From Chiua virens (taxonomy: Eukaryota; Basidiomycota; Agaricomycetes; Boletales; Boletaceae), in assembly GCA_019787685.1 (NCBI GenBank), contig JAHNUO010000050.1, forward strand, positions 1 to 64,000: a stretch of 64,000 bases of DNA. Reading direction: 5' to 3'. Positions 1-10,689 of the stretch are shown here, piece by piece. Every line of letters starts with the position of its first letter. Within the stretch, counting starts at the first letter, position 1. Made by a program: the position numbers and the translations under genes. Below the pieces are notes generated by a model, which saw nothing but the letters and a program-made list of their open reading frames with translations, did not search any database and had not been told where the DNA came from.

Positions 1-1619
1 TGAACTCGGCGCCATATCTGTACGTTCTTAGATTGTTGGATCAGCTGCTCTTGACTAAAATGCATGGACAGCTGCTGCGCCACTATCTCTTGCTGGTTGA
101 CGGACCCTCTAAATCAATGGCTTGGCCGCAAGAAAGTCATCTTCATCACTTGCTTGATATCCTTCCTTACTTGCATCTGGTCCGGTCTCACGAATTCGTG
201 GTGGCATCTATTTATCGCACGGTTTTTCCTTGGATTTGGCATCGGTCCTAAATCGGCTACTGTGCCGGTGTACGCTGCTGAGTGTTCCCCGGCTCCAATC
301 CGTGGAGCACTTGTCATGATGTGGCAAATGTGGACTGCATTTGGTATCTGCATTGGTGATCTCATCGACCTGGCATTCTTTTTCATCCCCGACTCGTCTG
401 GCGTCAAAGGGCTGAATTGGCGATTGATGCTTGGATCAGCAGGTATCCCAGGCCTGATCGTTTGCCTGCAAGTTTTCTTCGCCCCCGAGTCTCCCCGTTG
501 GTTGATCAGCAAGGGTCGCTATGAAGACGCCTTCAACGAACTATGCCGCCTTCGCTTCTCTCAGGTTCAGGCTGCAAGAGATCTCTACTATATTCACGTC
601 TTGCTAGAGGCTGAGAACGAGATGAGGAAGGGAAGAAACCGCGTTGTTGAGATGTTTACCATACCCCGGAATCGGAATGCAGCACTGGCAGCTTGGATCG
701 TCATGTTCGGTCAACAATTCTGTGGTGTCAATGTCATTGGTAAGTCTCTTTGTTTCTGCAGGTGTTTCGCGTTTAAACAGTGAGAATAGCCTACTATTCT
801 TCCAATATCTTCCTCGCTTCAGGTTTCAGCCAAGTGTCTGCCCTGGCTTCATCCCTTGGTTTCGGGGTATTGAATTGGCTGTTCGCGCTTCCCGCCGTGT
901 TTACCGTGAGTAACGATATCTTCTCTTGGTTCATGTCCGTTGATGCATCGTGATGGTAGATTGATACCTTCGGTCGTCGCAATCTCTTACTGTTTACTTT
1001 CCCGTGCATGGCGATTTGCCTGCTCATCACCGGTTTCTCTTTCTGGGATGGGTTTGAGCAGGGTCGTATTGCCGGAGTCTCTATTGGGATATGTAAGTGT
1101 CTCGTTCGGCGGTGTTTGTTCCGTCTAACACTTCCATCATGATCAGACCTCTTCGCGATATTTTACTCGCCGGGAGAAGGCCCTGTGCCGTTTACCTACT
1201 CTGCCGAGGCATTCCCACTCTATATCCGTGATATCGGCATGTCGTTTGCCACTGCCACTACGTGGTTCTGGAATTTTGTGCTCTCCATTACGTGGCCATC
1301 GCTCGTCATCGCCTTCAAACCACAAGGTGCCTTTGGGTGGTACGCCGCTTGGTGCTGTATCCTCTGGTTCCTCATTCTCTTGTTCGTTCGGGAAACCAAG
1401 GGCAAGACACTCGAAGAACTGGATCAAGTCTTTGCAGTACCTGTGGGCGTCCATGCTGCATACGGACTTCGTCAGATTCCATACGGGATCAAGAAGTTTA
1501 TCCTGTTCCAAAACCCTGTTCCGGAGGAGTTGTACCTCCCCGAGTCGGACAGCGAAGGTAGCAGTGGAGTTGATGAACAAGGCAGGAAAGAGGTTCGAGA
1601 TGACGTCGAAAAACCCTGA
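1..1619 (+). CDS. MFS sugar transporter, 3' part (partial)
   Basis: Plasma-membrane sugar transporter of the major facilitator superfamily, cut at its 5' side by the window edge. Coding exons read 1-19, 72-739, 790-905, 960-1092 and 1147-1619; the introns (20-71, 740-789, 906-959, 1093-1146) are 50-54 bases with GT/AG ends and keep one frame. Family motifs seen in order: the PESPRWLISKGR loop after the first transmembrane half, QFCGVNVIAYYSSN, DTFGRRNL, and ETKGKTLEELDQVF close to the C-terminus. These match fungal hexose or disaccharide permeases. The tail after the last helix is acidic and serine-rich (LPESDSEGSSG), as in many fungal family members. Substrate cannot be read from the sequence. 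Nothing suggests the gene is broken. Confidence 0.93.
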
Positions 1620-3965
1620 ATATCCTTGGATTCTGGCACCCCTCCTACCCTTTGATGTGCTTTTTGCGTGTACGGTCGTCCTCAAGCTTCTAGCACGTTT
1701 TTTTTGTACCCATGTTTTATTGACAGATCATCTGTTGTAATGAGACTATTTCAGCTTTCGCTGTTGCTTCGTTGTATCCCTAAGATGAAAACTACATCCA
1801 TCTGTGTCGGGCTTGTGCCACATAGCAGCTGATGCTTGAAATATGCGTCTGACTCGATCAATTGTAGCTATGGCTTGCTCGACACAGGCCACCTGTGATT
1901 GAGGCTAAACGGTGATTTATTTCAAGAATCAAGGTGGTTCGGGTGAAAAAGGAAATCTGATAGCCAGCGTCGCTTGCTCGCCCAACTTGTTATGTAATCC
2001 CGAATCGCGACCGTCACTGCACCGCTGTGTTCGCGTGTAGACAACTTGATCTCCGATTTCGCACATGAATACACACTCACTGTTCGATTTGTTGGTGGCC
2101 CCTCCCAGTTAGGATGACGAGCTTTGGAATGACACCTGTAGGCAGCACCGACGTGTCGTGGGTGCCCGGGGGAGTATTTGGGCGGTCATGTGCACATGAT
2201 AGACGTGGCGGCAGGAGCCTGAGTCAAACGTCGTAGGTTCCCTCGCTCGTATGTGCGGTACTGTTTCCTTACCCGCTGATCCTTTTTGCACATCACCCTC
2301 AAATTTTAATGATTGGAATCATCGGGTCACTAGAGCACCACCGCGAATTGCACGACCTTAGCTTATGTACGTCTTTGAACACTCGCCGGTGCAATTCCCA
2401 AGCTCGGGTGCTTGTGACAGCAAGCATGCTATGTATCTCATCTCCTCTACGGGCCACAGGGCCGGCCACTGCAGAGCTCGACGTCTTCTTGAGATACCGA
2501 GGATCCGCTCACCAAATTCGAATGCAGATGCGGCCGCCGACGTTACGTGTCGCGGCAATGATGGCGCGTGTCAAAGCTCAGTACGGTGATTCTGATGGAA
2601 GATTTGTCTTGATCGGAACTGACGGCCATGCCGCCCCACTGGCATTGCCAATTGTCTCCAAACGTCTTTTCATCAGCCGAACTCTACTGACGGGATGCCC
2701 AGGCAGGCGGAACAGTTTTCAAGATCGATATCCGAGTTGGACGCGAGACTCTTAGGGCCCTCATTAATCATTGCGGATATGAATTATGTTCCTTTTAAGT
2801 TACTCCTTCCGATCCCGTCTCGTTACTCACGCCGCTGTAATTTCCGATTTCAGGTCGTGACATTCCAACTACGTGGTAAGTAGAATACTTTGAAGGTTGA
2901 TTGCCTAAGGAGTCAAGAAGGCAGGAATACGTGAATCGCGTCCATTCGCCAGACGATGGTAGATGGGCCGCGGATGTACGTAAAATTGGCCGAACAGGTG
3001 CTTCAAGTCGTGACGGATTCCGAGGTCCGAGCTCAGTACATGTGGTCGACTCGAGTCCCTTCGACAGTCTAGCGCTGTCATGTTCGTGTCATGATGGCTA
3101 GAACGAGCCCGACACTCGTACTGTTACCATCGGTTGGTTTCTTTTCCACTTTAACACTGAATGAAGCCATCGATTTCACTTTAAGCCACAGTATTAAAGC
3201 TTTGCTCCTGCGCACTCCGGAGGTCTGATCTAGATCTAAGCCATACATGGCTTCGACCCCACTATCGTGCCAGTGGATCGAAATGATGAATCAATAATGG
3301 CGCGCGGGTGAAGACGCGCCAGGGAAAGCTCACCATCATACTGAGCACGTTGAAGTATTAAGATCGTAGCTGCGGCACAGTGTCATCAATACTATCATCT
3401 CAAGACTCGGAAACAATGTGTACATGCAAGTGACAAATGACCAATAAATTGGCGATAATCTCAGCTGCACGACTCGGGACGATAGCACTTCACAAGGGAT
3501 TTGGCAAGAGTTCATTGCTCGGAATACACGAGACCATCCACCACTGACAGATATTTGATTCAATCTTGATTTCAATGATTTGATGATTCGACCTCAGTAT
3601 GTCGCCGGTCTCAGGCTGTCTCTGTCGTGACGGTAAGAATTATCAATCTGCCCAGAGGAGTATTAACCCGGGATACCGATGTAATACTAGACTGGAACAA
3701 AGTTGCCATTTCAGCCCTGTCGTGCGCTGTAGTGCACATTATATTCCTTTTATCCAAACTCGACAGCGTCGTGATTGGGATGCAATCCAGAGGGCATATT
3801 TCTCCGTACGTAACCGAAGTCCGGCAAGTCGAGTTTTATCCAGACTGGAACAAGTAAACTTCATAGACCATTTCTTCGCACGTTTACGTGCATGTTAGTA
3901 ATACACAGTCTGTTCACCCGGCGTACACAACGCATATTCACCGTGACCTGAGCATGATATGACAA
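1620..3965. other. Intergenic stretch, no gene supported
   Basis: About 2.3 kb between the transporter and the next gene. Open frames at 2309-2755 and 2901-3101 were read and match no family I know; neighbouring frames are equally open and no exon chain with good splice sites emerged. It may hold an old gene remnant. Confidence 0.4.
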
Positions 3966-4744
3966 TTAGGAACCTTTGGTCAAATTGACACGGTAAAGGT
4001 TGTCCTCATCGGCGAGCGAGTACAACTGCTGGAGCGCGGCGGCCACTTCTGGCTTCGAAGCAGTCTGCTTCTGAGCCTATGCACAGTTCATGGAATGAGC
4101 CCGTCCCGAAGTGACTTTCAATCCGGGATCCACATACCTCTACCGTAGGCCACCCACATACGATGATATACTTGTTCTCGTCCTCGCGAGTTTGTCCAAA
4201 CACGACCTTGTTTCCGCTCGCCCCTGAACGCTTGGACAAGATATCGACGACTGCCCTATGGTTTGCGGGGTCCTTGAGGGCGATGACGACCACTTCGGTG
4301 ACGGGTTGGTCGAACGCAACGGCCGGACCCGAAAACTGGACATGGTATATTTTATGCTCGGGAGTCGAGTTCGGGCCTGATAAGACTGGCCCCAGACCTT
4401 TGGCTACTTCCGTATAAGACGGGCTTTCAACGACTTTCTGGTGCTGCTCATAATTGTCCCACTTTACGAAACACGAGGATTTAAACATCGGTGGCAATAG
4501 GGGGGACGGAGGACTCACGGACGACGATGAAGCTGATCCTGGGGTTCTCAGCCTCCACGCCCGTATAAAATGACCTGTCGGATGTCGGGCTTTGTTGGAT
4601 GTGTAGCCAGATGAGTGTCACTCATGGGTTCACTCCCAATGTTTTAATCTGCTTAAAAGTGGGCAGCAGAGGTTCAGGCCCAAGAGTGGGATGGAACGAG
4701 TCGTTGGTTTTGATTATGACAATTTCGGTCGTTGGCACGGACAT
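3966..4744 (-). CDS. Dimeric alpha/beta-barrel (ABM-like) small protein, exon joins uncertain
   Basis: Small fungal protein with two ferredoxin-like halves of the dimeric alpha/beta-barrel type. The N-terminal exon starts at 4744 (MSVPTTEIVIIK) and reads to about 4625. A second block near 4517-4580 has GVEAENPRISFIVV, and the main block (4138-4490) contains KWDNYEQHQKVVESPSY, the usual WDS.E.H helix, then HKIYHVQF and PVTEVVVIAL. The last exon (3966-4076) encodes LQQLYSLADEDNLYRV and follows a clean intron at 4077-4137 (gtatgt...tag). The two upstream joins do not keep frame with ordinary splice sites: a weak donor (gtccgt) would link ISFIV to WDN, and the first join needs an indel. Either unusual splicing or a recent frameshift. 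Biochemical role unknown; relatives are annotated as stress-response or monooxygenase-like barrels. Confidence 0.6.
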
Positions 4745-6564
4745 TTTGTTGAGTGGGTTAATGAGAAAACCTGAGGATACATCTCTGCGTTTGCGGGCTG
4801 CCTTTATACGCGTTCAATGAGGTGCTTGAAGGCGCTTCGAGTCCCACGTCAGCTGCGATTGAAAAGTTCTGGGAGAGATATGAGAGCACTCCTTGATGGA
4901 GATAGTTCAGACTTGTCTGAAATTGTCGATCCGAGTCGAGAGGAGAGACAACGCTCGGCTGATTCGTTTGTATTGGAGGAATGTAATCGCTTGCCGGGTA
5001 TATGCCGCAGTGGGTACCTCGCGAATGAACTCACTGCACTAATAGTACTGTATACCTCTTACCAGAGAATATATTATACGTCCATCGAGTCGTGTCTTGG
5101 CTAGCAGTGAATCTTTTGTGGAAGTCATGTCCTGGGGTCTAAACTGTTCACCTTTTCTCATCCACCAACCAGGAAGTGACAATTGTCCACGCACGCCTGC
5201 CCTAAATTCCGAAAATGGGCTCATGAGTTGCCGGCTCAAGCGCTCGCACTTGGTTGAATCAGAACCTTCAAACAACCCGGCCAGGTAAGACTTCAATTAG
5301 AATTCTTTTTGATTCTCTCTGGACGCCGAATCCAAGGATGAGACTTCATTTTGTTCAGTTATCCCTGTCTTAACGCTCATGTCGAGACGCATGTTGTTCA
5401 ACTCTGACCCTTATTTTATTGTCTCTTGGTCAACGTGACTCGTGTGCTTACATTTCGTGCCATCCCTTGCAGGAACTCCGTTCGAGGGTAGGACTCGTCT
5501 CAACTACGAGCAATCTCTTTGTCATGTCAGAACTTTTTTCAACTCTGTGTGATCTAGCTGAATCTTTGACACATTCCTTGCATCAAGCCCAAATTTGGTA
5601 GTCAGACTGTTGATGTCCTCGTGATGACAGCACCTCAAAGGGGTGGTTGGCCTATCCTTCGTGCGCGTGTTGTGCCAGATCGGCGACTCACAATCTGTTC
5701 AAGCTATTCACCATGATGGCGTCGAAATATCCGAAGCGGATGAACGGGATCCCGTTGAACCTATGTGTCAGGCTGAACCTTTTGGCCGTCGCTATTTGAG
5801 GATGGATTCGTGCATTCCGAGGCTCCCTCGAATGCCAATGGGCAGTCGTTAAGGTTGTGGTTGGTAAGTCCATTTGATCCGACCCGCGAAGTGATACTGA
5901 CGACTGAATTGCAGGTCGCCAAAGACGAGGGAGGCTACCCAGTAGCAGGGGACTGGGAGGCACGGGTTTCAAGTAGTCCTCACCCGTTAGTATATGATTT
6001 GTCCCTTGGCGCAACTTGAATGTCATGATGACGGGTGGAACTTTGGGACGATCAGACACGGTGCGGGAGGCGGTGTGCGCTAGCGAACTTGTGAGTACTT
6101 GCATTTTCCGTGTGGAAACGAGTGCAGCCCCCACAACCAACGCCGCCGCCGCGACGGCAAGTTACTCCCACTGTGGGCATGAGTCCAAATATTGGGACGA
6201 GTGAGTTGGAGTTCGTGGGGTAGGTGAAAGTGTGTTCATGGTCAAGAACGTTGTTTGGGGACATCAATGTCATGACTTGGAAATTTGACACTGTTTCTTG
6301 AACACCGATCTCGCAATTCATTTCAGTCTAGAATTGGCAGGGAAAGCATGCCAAAGATGCCATGCTGGCAAAACCTCGTTGTAAACATGACTTGGATGGT
6401 TTCTGCAGCCACGTTGGCTATGGCTGGGAGTAACAGAAAGGATCTGTGGTGACCCGTATGCTTCAGGTTAGGACGCGTATCATTCCTACGTTGTTGAACA
6501 CCTTCGAATATCCTACCCTCTGTGCAAATTTTTTTTCGTGGTGTCATTTAGGTTACTTTAAACG
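4745..6564. other. Intergenic stretch, no gene supported
   Basis: About 1.8 kb with only short overlapping open frames on both strands, the longest at 5688-6140 on the minus strand. None shows a recognisable domain or an exon chain with consistent splice sites. A gene remnant is possible around 5640-6020. Confidence 0.35.
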
Positions 6565-8571
6565 CTATACATCCACCACAAATGCCACAGAACCCACAGG
6601 ACCCAACGTGAACCCGCCCGTCACTGGTTCCGCCATGCCGCTCGTATAGACTGTCATCGCACCGGTCCCCTCAAGACCAATATCCTTCCAATTTACATTC
6701 CCGTTAATGTAATTTGTGTTCGCCGCTAGCACCAGCGTTTGCGTCGCTGTCTTCCAAGTCGCCACTGAAATGCCCTCAACGACGTACGCCGTGCGTACCG
6801 ACGTATGGTCGAACAAATACGGCGTGATCTTGGGTAGACTCAACGCCAACACAGACGCAGACGTCTTGATGTCGGGCGTCGTCGGGTCGTTCCATGGAAC
6901 GATGCCCAACGCGCCCTGGTTGATGCCCAAGATACTTTGCACGACCCACTCTTCGCCCGTCGGCGTCGACACCCAATACCTAATCAGAGGAATATGCCGG
7001 TCAGCTTCACTCGTCGGAAAAGAGGACAGAAAGGCACGCCGACGTGGTTACGAATGGATGGGCGCCCTACTCACTGTGCTCCGCCGAACGCTTGAGGAAC
7101 GGTCCATACTGCCTTGGTGCGCTCCCAACCCATTACTTCCAGCCGATTCATGAAGCTCGCGACGCGATCACTGATGTCAAAGTAAGTTCCAATACCGCTG
7201 TTCGCAGGAACGTCTTCAGCGCCGTAGTATGTCGTGTTGGGTGGTACGGCTGCTGTATCCCCAGCAGGAATACTTATGCAATTATCGCAACCGCAGTCGC
7301 CGTAGTCGGGCGTGCAGGATGTGTTCCATTCGTTGGACCAGGTGACATTGTTTGAGATCATGTACGCGTCCTGCATGACAATGTCTGTGCCGGCTGTGTA
7401 CGAGGACCAGTAGTAATCCTGGCAGTTGAGGACAAGACTGACGGGATGATAACCATCGAGACTGTATATCAGATCATAGGCAATCGAGGTCGCGTTCAGA
7501 GGGTCCGAAGTACCATCAGGTTCATCCCCGGTATACCAAAGAAGAACATTGGGACGGTTCTTAATCATGTTGACTTGTTCAGTGACCGCAGTGGAGTTCA
7601 TGTAGGTGTAGCGCATGTCGTACATGAGGTAGAGCCCGACTTCTTGCATTCGGTCGATGACCATGTTCAAGGCAGTCAGGTTGTCAAACGGGGCAACTGG
7701 GTGTATCTGTGTCCAGTGTTAACACCTTATGAGGTCGAGGCAGAGGTGGACGCACAATAGTGAACCTGTACGTATGTATGAACATCAACCTGTACATGAG
7801 GACGCGATAAATAGAGACTGACCCTTGTTCCTTTAGCTCGTTGATCACAGACAGGTTCGATGTCAGATATGGTTCAAACGAGGTGTAAAACCCGATGGGA
7901 AACACCGGTTCATGCGTTCCTCCGAGCCCAGCAGCAGGTTTCGCCAATAACGCGCCAGTGCGAAGGTCCATCTTGGTCACAGAACTGTTCGTCGGGTCTG
8001 GTAATACGGAGAGTGCAGTCATCGCAGAGAATGTTTGCGATGTAGGTGCGTAGGTTGCTTCGCAGGAGAGGTTGTACGCAGCCATCTGGGGCGTGATGCC
8101 CTCGAGGCTAAACGGCAGCTCGTATGCAGTCGCATTCAGTGGTACGAACCCGGTGGTAAGCATCCGTCCATTGAGGCTGACTGTCACGTCGAGCATGTTG
8201 TCATCGGTGAGTTGGATGGGTTCTGTGTTCGCGATCTCGTAATATACGACTGGGGCATCGATGAGGATGCCTGCGAGGGATGAGACGTCCTCCGCGAGGT
8301 AGGGCCGAATGGCAGGTGCGCACCGAAAGGCGAGGAGGGGATCCTTGGATGGGGTGGGAAGTGGGAAGTTACCTCCAGGCGGAACGATGCTCTGCGTGGA
8401 CATGTAGTTCTTCCCGCACCTGATGTGATCCGACGGCGTCAAGGCAACAGCGGGTCGATCGACACGTCAGCGTTGGCGACATTCATAGTCGGGGACGACG
8501 TACCATGTTTGAGCAAGGGCTCCAGTGAGGAGGTAGGGACCAAGGAAACCTGCGAGAGCGACTCGACGCAT
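6565..8571 (-). CDS. Secreted glycoside-hydrolase-like TIM-barrel protein
   Basis: Predicted secreted enzyme of 573 residues. Five coding exons fit one frame exactly: 8571-8504, 8419-7823, 7765-7756, 7706-7075 and 6979-6565 (1722 bases with stop). The first exon is a signal peptide (MRRVALAGFLGPYLLTGALA). The body shows an N-terminal beta-rich part with many N-x-S/T sites, then PIGFYTSFEPYL, IIHPVAPFDNLTALN, YLMYDMRYTYMN and VLLWYTGDEPDG, the last resembling the acid-bearing strand ends of (beta/alpha)8 glycosidases; a C-terminal beta domain follows. This fits the group annotated in mushrooms as glycoside hydrolase subgroup catalytic core (GH2/GH5-like). Substrate unknown. Exon 3 is only 10 bases long and is needed to keep the frame. 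Paired cysteines (DYGDCGCDNC) agree with secretion. Confidence 0.82.
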
Positions 8572-9243
8572 GAGAACGACGAACCGGGGACATTCACTGT
8601 GCTTTTAAGAGTGTGGGCAGGACGGGTACGCGGAAATAAATAGTCCAACGAGGCCTGAGGCCCGAGGGGAAGGCCCGGATCCACTATATCCAGGGCCATG
8701 TGATGGGCGCACATTCGGCACGCGAGAATGGTGTGCTTCGATTGCTTGACAGGTCTTACAGTGTGAGCTCCATCATACATATGTATGAAACAGGGAACTG
8801 AGCAAACTGCAACAGTTGGCAAGTGGACCGTCGACGATGTTTGAACCCGAACTCGGTCAAGTCCTATGTAAGTCAGTAGTTGATGTATGAGATATCTTGC
8901 ACAATACTAATGTTGGAACTTGGCCATGGAAGCATTTTAGAAACTCACACGCAACTGTTAGATTATCCGAAGAATTGAATGGGACACATGACACCATACA
9001 GTGTTCCGAGTTGCGACACAGACTCAATTACAAGTTCGATCGATGTCAATGTTTCAACTTTTCTAATTCCGCTGGCACTAAATGTACTACTCGACACTTC
9101 GTTGATGTACGTGAGGCTTTCAAAGAAGTGTCAGGAGGTACATCGTATCTCGTACATCAAAGAATCCTGCGTTCTACTCGGAAATACATAGTGCAGTGAT
9201 ATACAAGAATCGCGGCAAACCGATAACGGTTTAGTATTCGAAT
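8572..9243. other. Intergenic stretch
   Basis: Separates the tail of dioxygenase A from the 5' end of the glycosidase-like gene; it would hold the promoter of the latter. No gene, repeat or clear TATA box was made out. Confidence 0.4.
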
Positions 9244-9982
9244 TTACTGCACTTCGATACTCTTCAGGTACTCGATGCGGTATGAATTTCCGTCAGTCTC
9301 CTGTCCACGGTTGTGAGCAATCCACTTGGGCTCGTCCTGCTCGCATGATTGCGTTATTAGTCCCGGACTCCCGGACAGGAGGTAAGTAGAGCAAGAGAGG
9401 ACACCGACCTTGAACAATCTCATGGTTCGTACATGATTGTTTGTGTCAAGGCTGAACCGATGGTAGATGCCAGCAGGGAGGACTAGGAGGTCACCAGCGC
9501 CCATATGGCAACGAATCCAAGACTCGGTGGCGTGTTCTTGGAGGACCATCAACATCACTCGTTGCAACGTCACTGGCAGGAGGAAGACATACCGCGCACA
9601 TCAAAGTAGCCAGATCCTTCGAGGATGTACCTGATTTCCTCATCCTCGTGCATATGTCTAGTATGGCATCACGAGTTAGATCCAACGAAGCTTGGAGGTG
9701 CGTATTATGGTATGAATGTACTCACTCGTGATAAAAGTTCTTGATCTTGGTCTCAAATTCGTCTCCAAGGACTTCTTTGTTGATGGCGATAATGTCATGG
9801 TTTTTGTAGTTTCTTTCCTTGGCGACCCGGGAGACTTCGTCCTTGTAAGTCCCCGATTCGTCGATGGGGATATGCCAGTACAAGACTCCAATGGATTTGA
9901 GCATGGCGTCAGATGCTCCTCTCCCAGAGTCGTGGGGGAGACGCTGGTCTCCAGGAAGATCGTCCATAAAATAAGCGCGCAT
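9244..9982 (-). CDS. ADI1: Acireductone dioxygenase, copy A
   Basis: Metal-dependent cupin enzyme of the methionine salvage pathway, converting acireductone to the keto-acid precursor of methionine. Exons 9982-9726, 9657-9593, 9536-9409 and 9336-9244 give 180 residues, the usual family length. Visible motifs: [20 protein letters not shown] at the start, [22 protein letters not shown], the metal site [20 protein letters not shown] (His-x-His-x3-Glu arrangement plus acidic run), [12 protein letters not shown] with the fourth ligand His, and [10 protein letters not shown] near the end. An in-frame ATG lies at 10045, but a TATAAAAG box at 10065-10058 puts transcription start near 10030, so the ATG at 9982 is preferred. 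Paralogue of copy B at 13153-13872, with introns at the same places. Confidence 0.94.
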
Positions 9983-10057
9983 GATGTTGGGTAGTGAGCC
10001 GAAGGATTTAGAACGCTGATGAGGGTCTAAGACGACAAAGTTCAACCCGGTCTCCTC

Positions 10058-10065
10058 CTTTTATA
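10058..10065 (-). promoter_or_regulatory. TATA box of acireductone dioxygenase A
   Basis: TATAAAAG on the minus strand, 76 bases before the chosen ATG (9982). It is too close to the upstream in-frame ATG at 10045 for that codon to be in the transcript's normal leader, which supports the shorter start. Confidence 0.6.
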
Positions 10066-10689
10066 CTCGAACAATGCGTCTGGCAAGGATGATCACAGAT
10101 CGGCCGTCCACCTGAACACCGTGGCCCAGTGAGAAGCGTCATATGTACTGTAACTCGGTACTCTATTATTAATGTTCTTAGATAAATCTGGAGAGAGGAG
10201 TAATCTATTGCTAGTAGCAGCTTCGTGACTGGTCAGCGAATTCAAATCATGGGGGCTGATCGGTCGCAGTAGCCGACTGGACCGTGTCCAAAGACGTTTT
10301 TGGAGCATGGGACATTGTGTCATTGAATGAGATAACGGCGCAAGATGCTCATCACATGGCAGCACCTGATGCTATTAACGATCAAGTTGATAGGACGGCA
10401 CAGACAACCATTCGTGAAGGGTGTTTGAAGTAGCGAGACGGGTTGTCCGGTGTTAGTCCATCATGAAGGATGCACAATTGCAGTCCAACTCAATCCATCT
10501 GGTTGAGAATGAGATGACAGGATTGAAGTAAGTCGATACGAATAACCGGACCTCCAATGGGCCGAGACGGAACTCCGACCAGATCGACTACTCACAAGGT
10601 TTCTGGGGTACAAGTCACGTTACAAAAGTCAGTGCACGTGACTCGCGTGTTGTTGTCGCGACGCATGTGGTTGTTCCTTCCCTTTCACC

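Noticed and set aside
2309..2755. 148-residue open frame
   Set aside because: No recognisable domain, competing open frames on both strands, no supporting exon chain.
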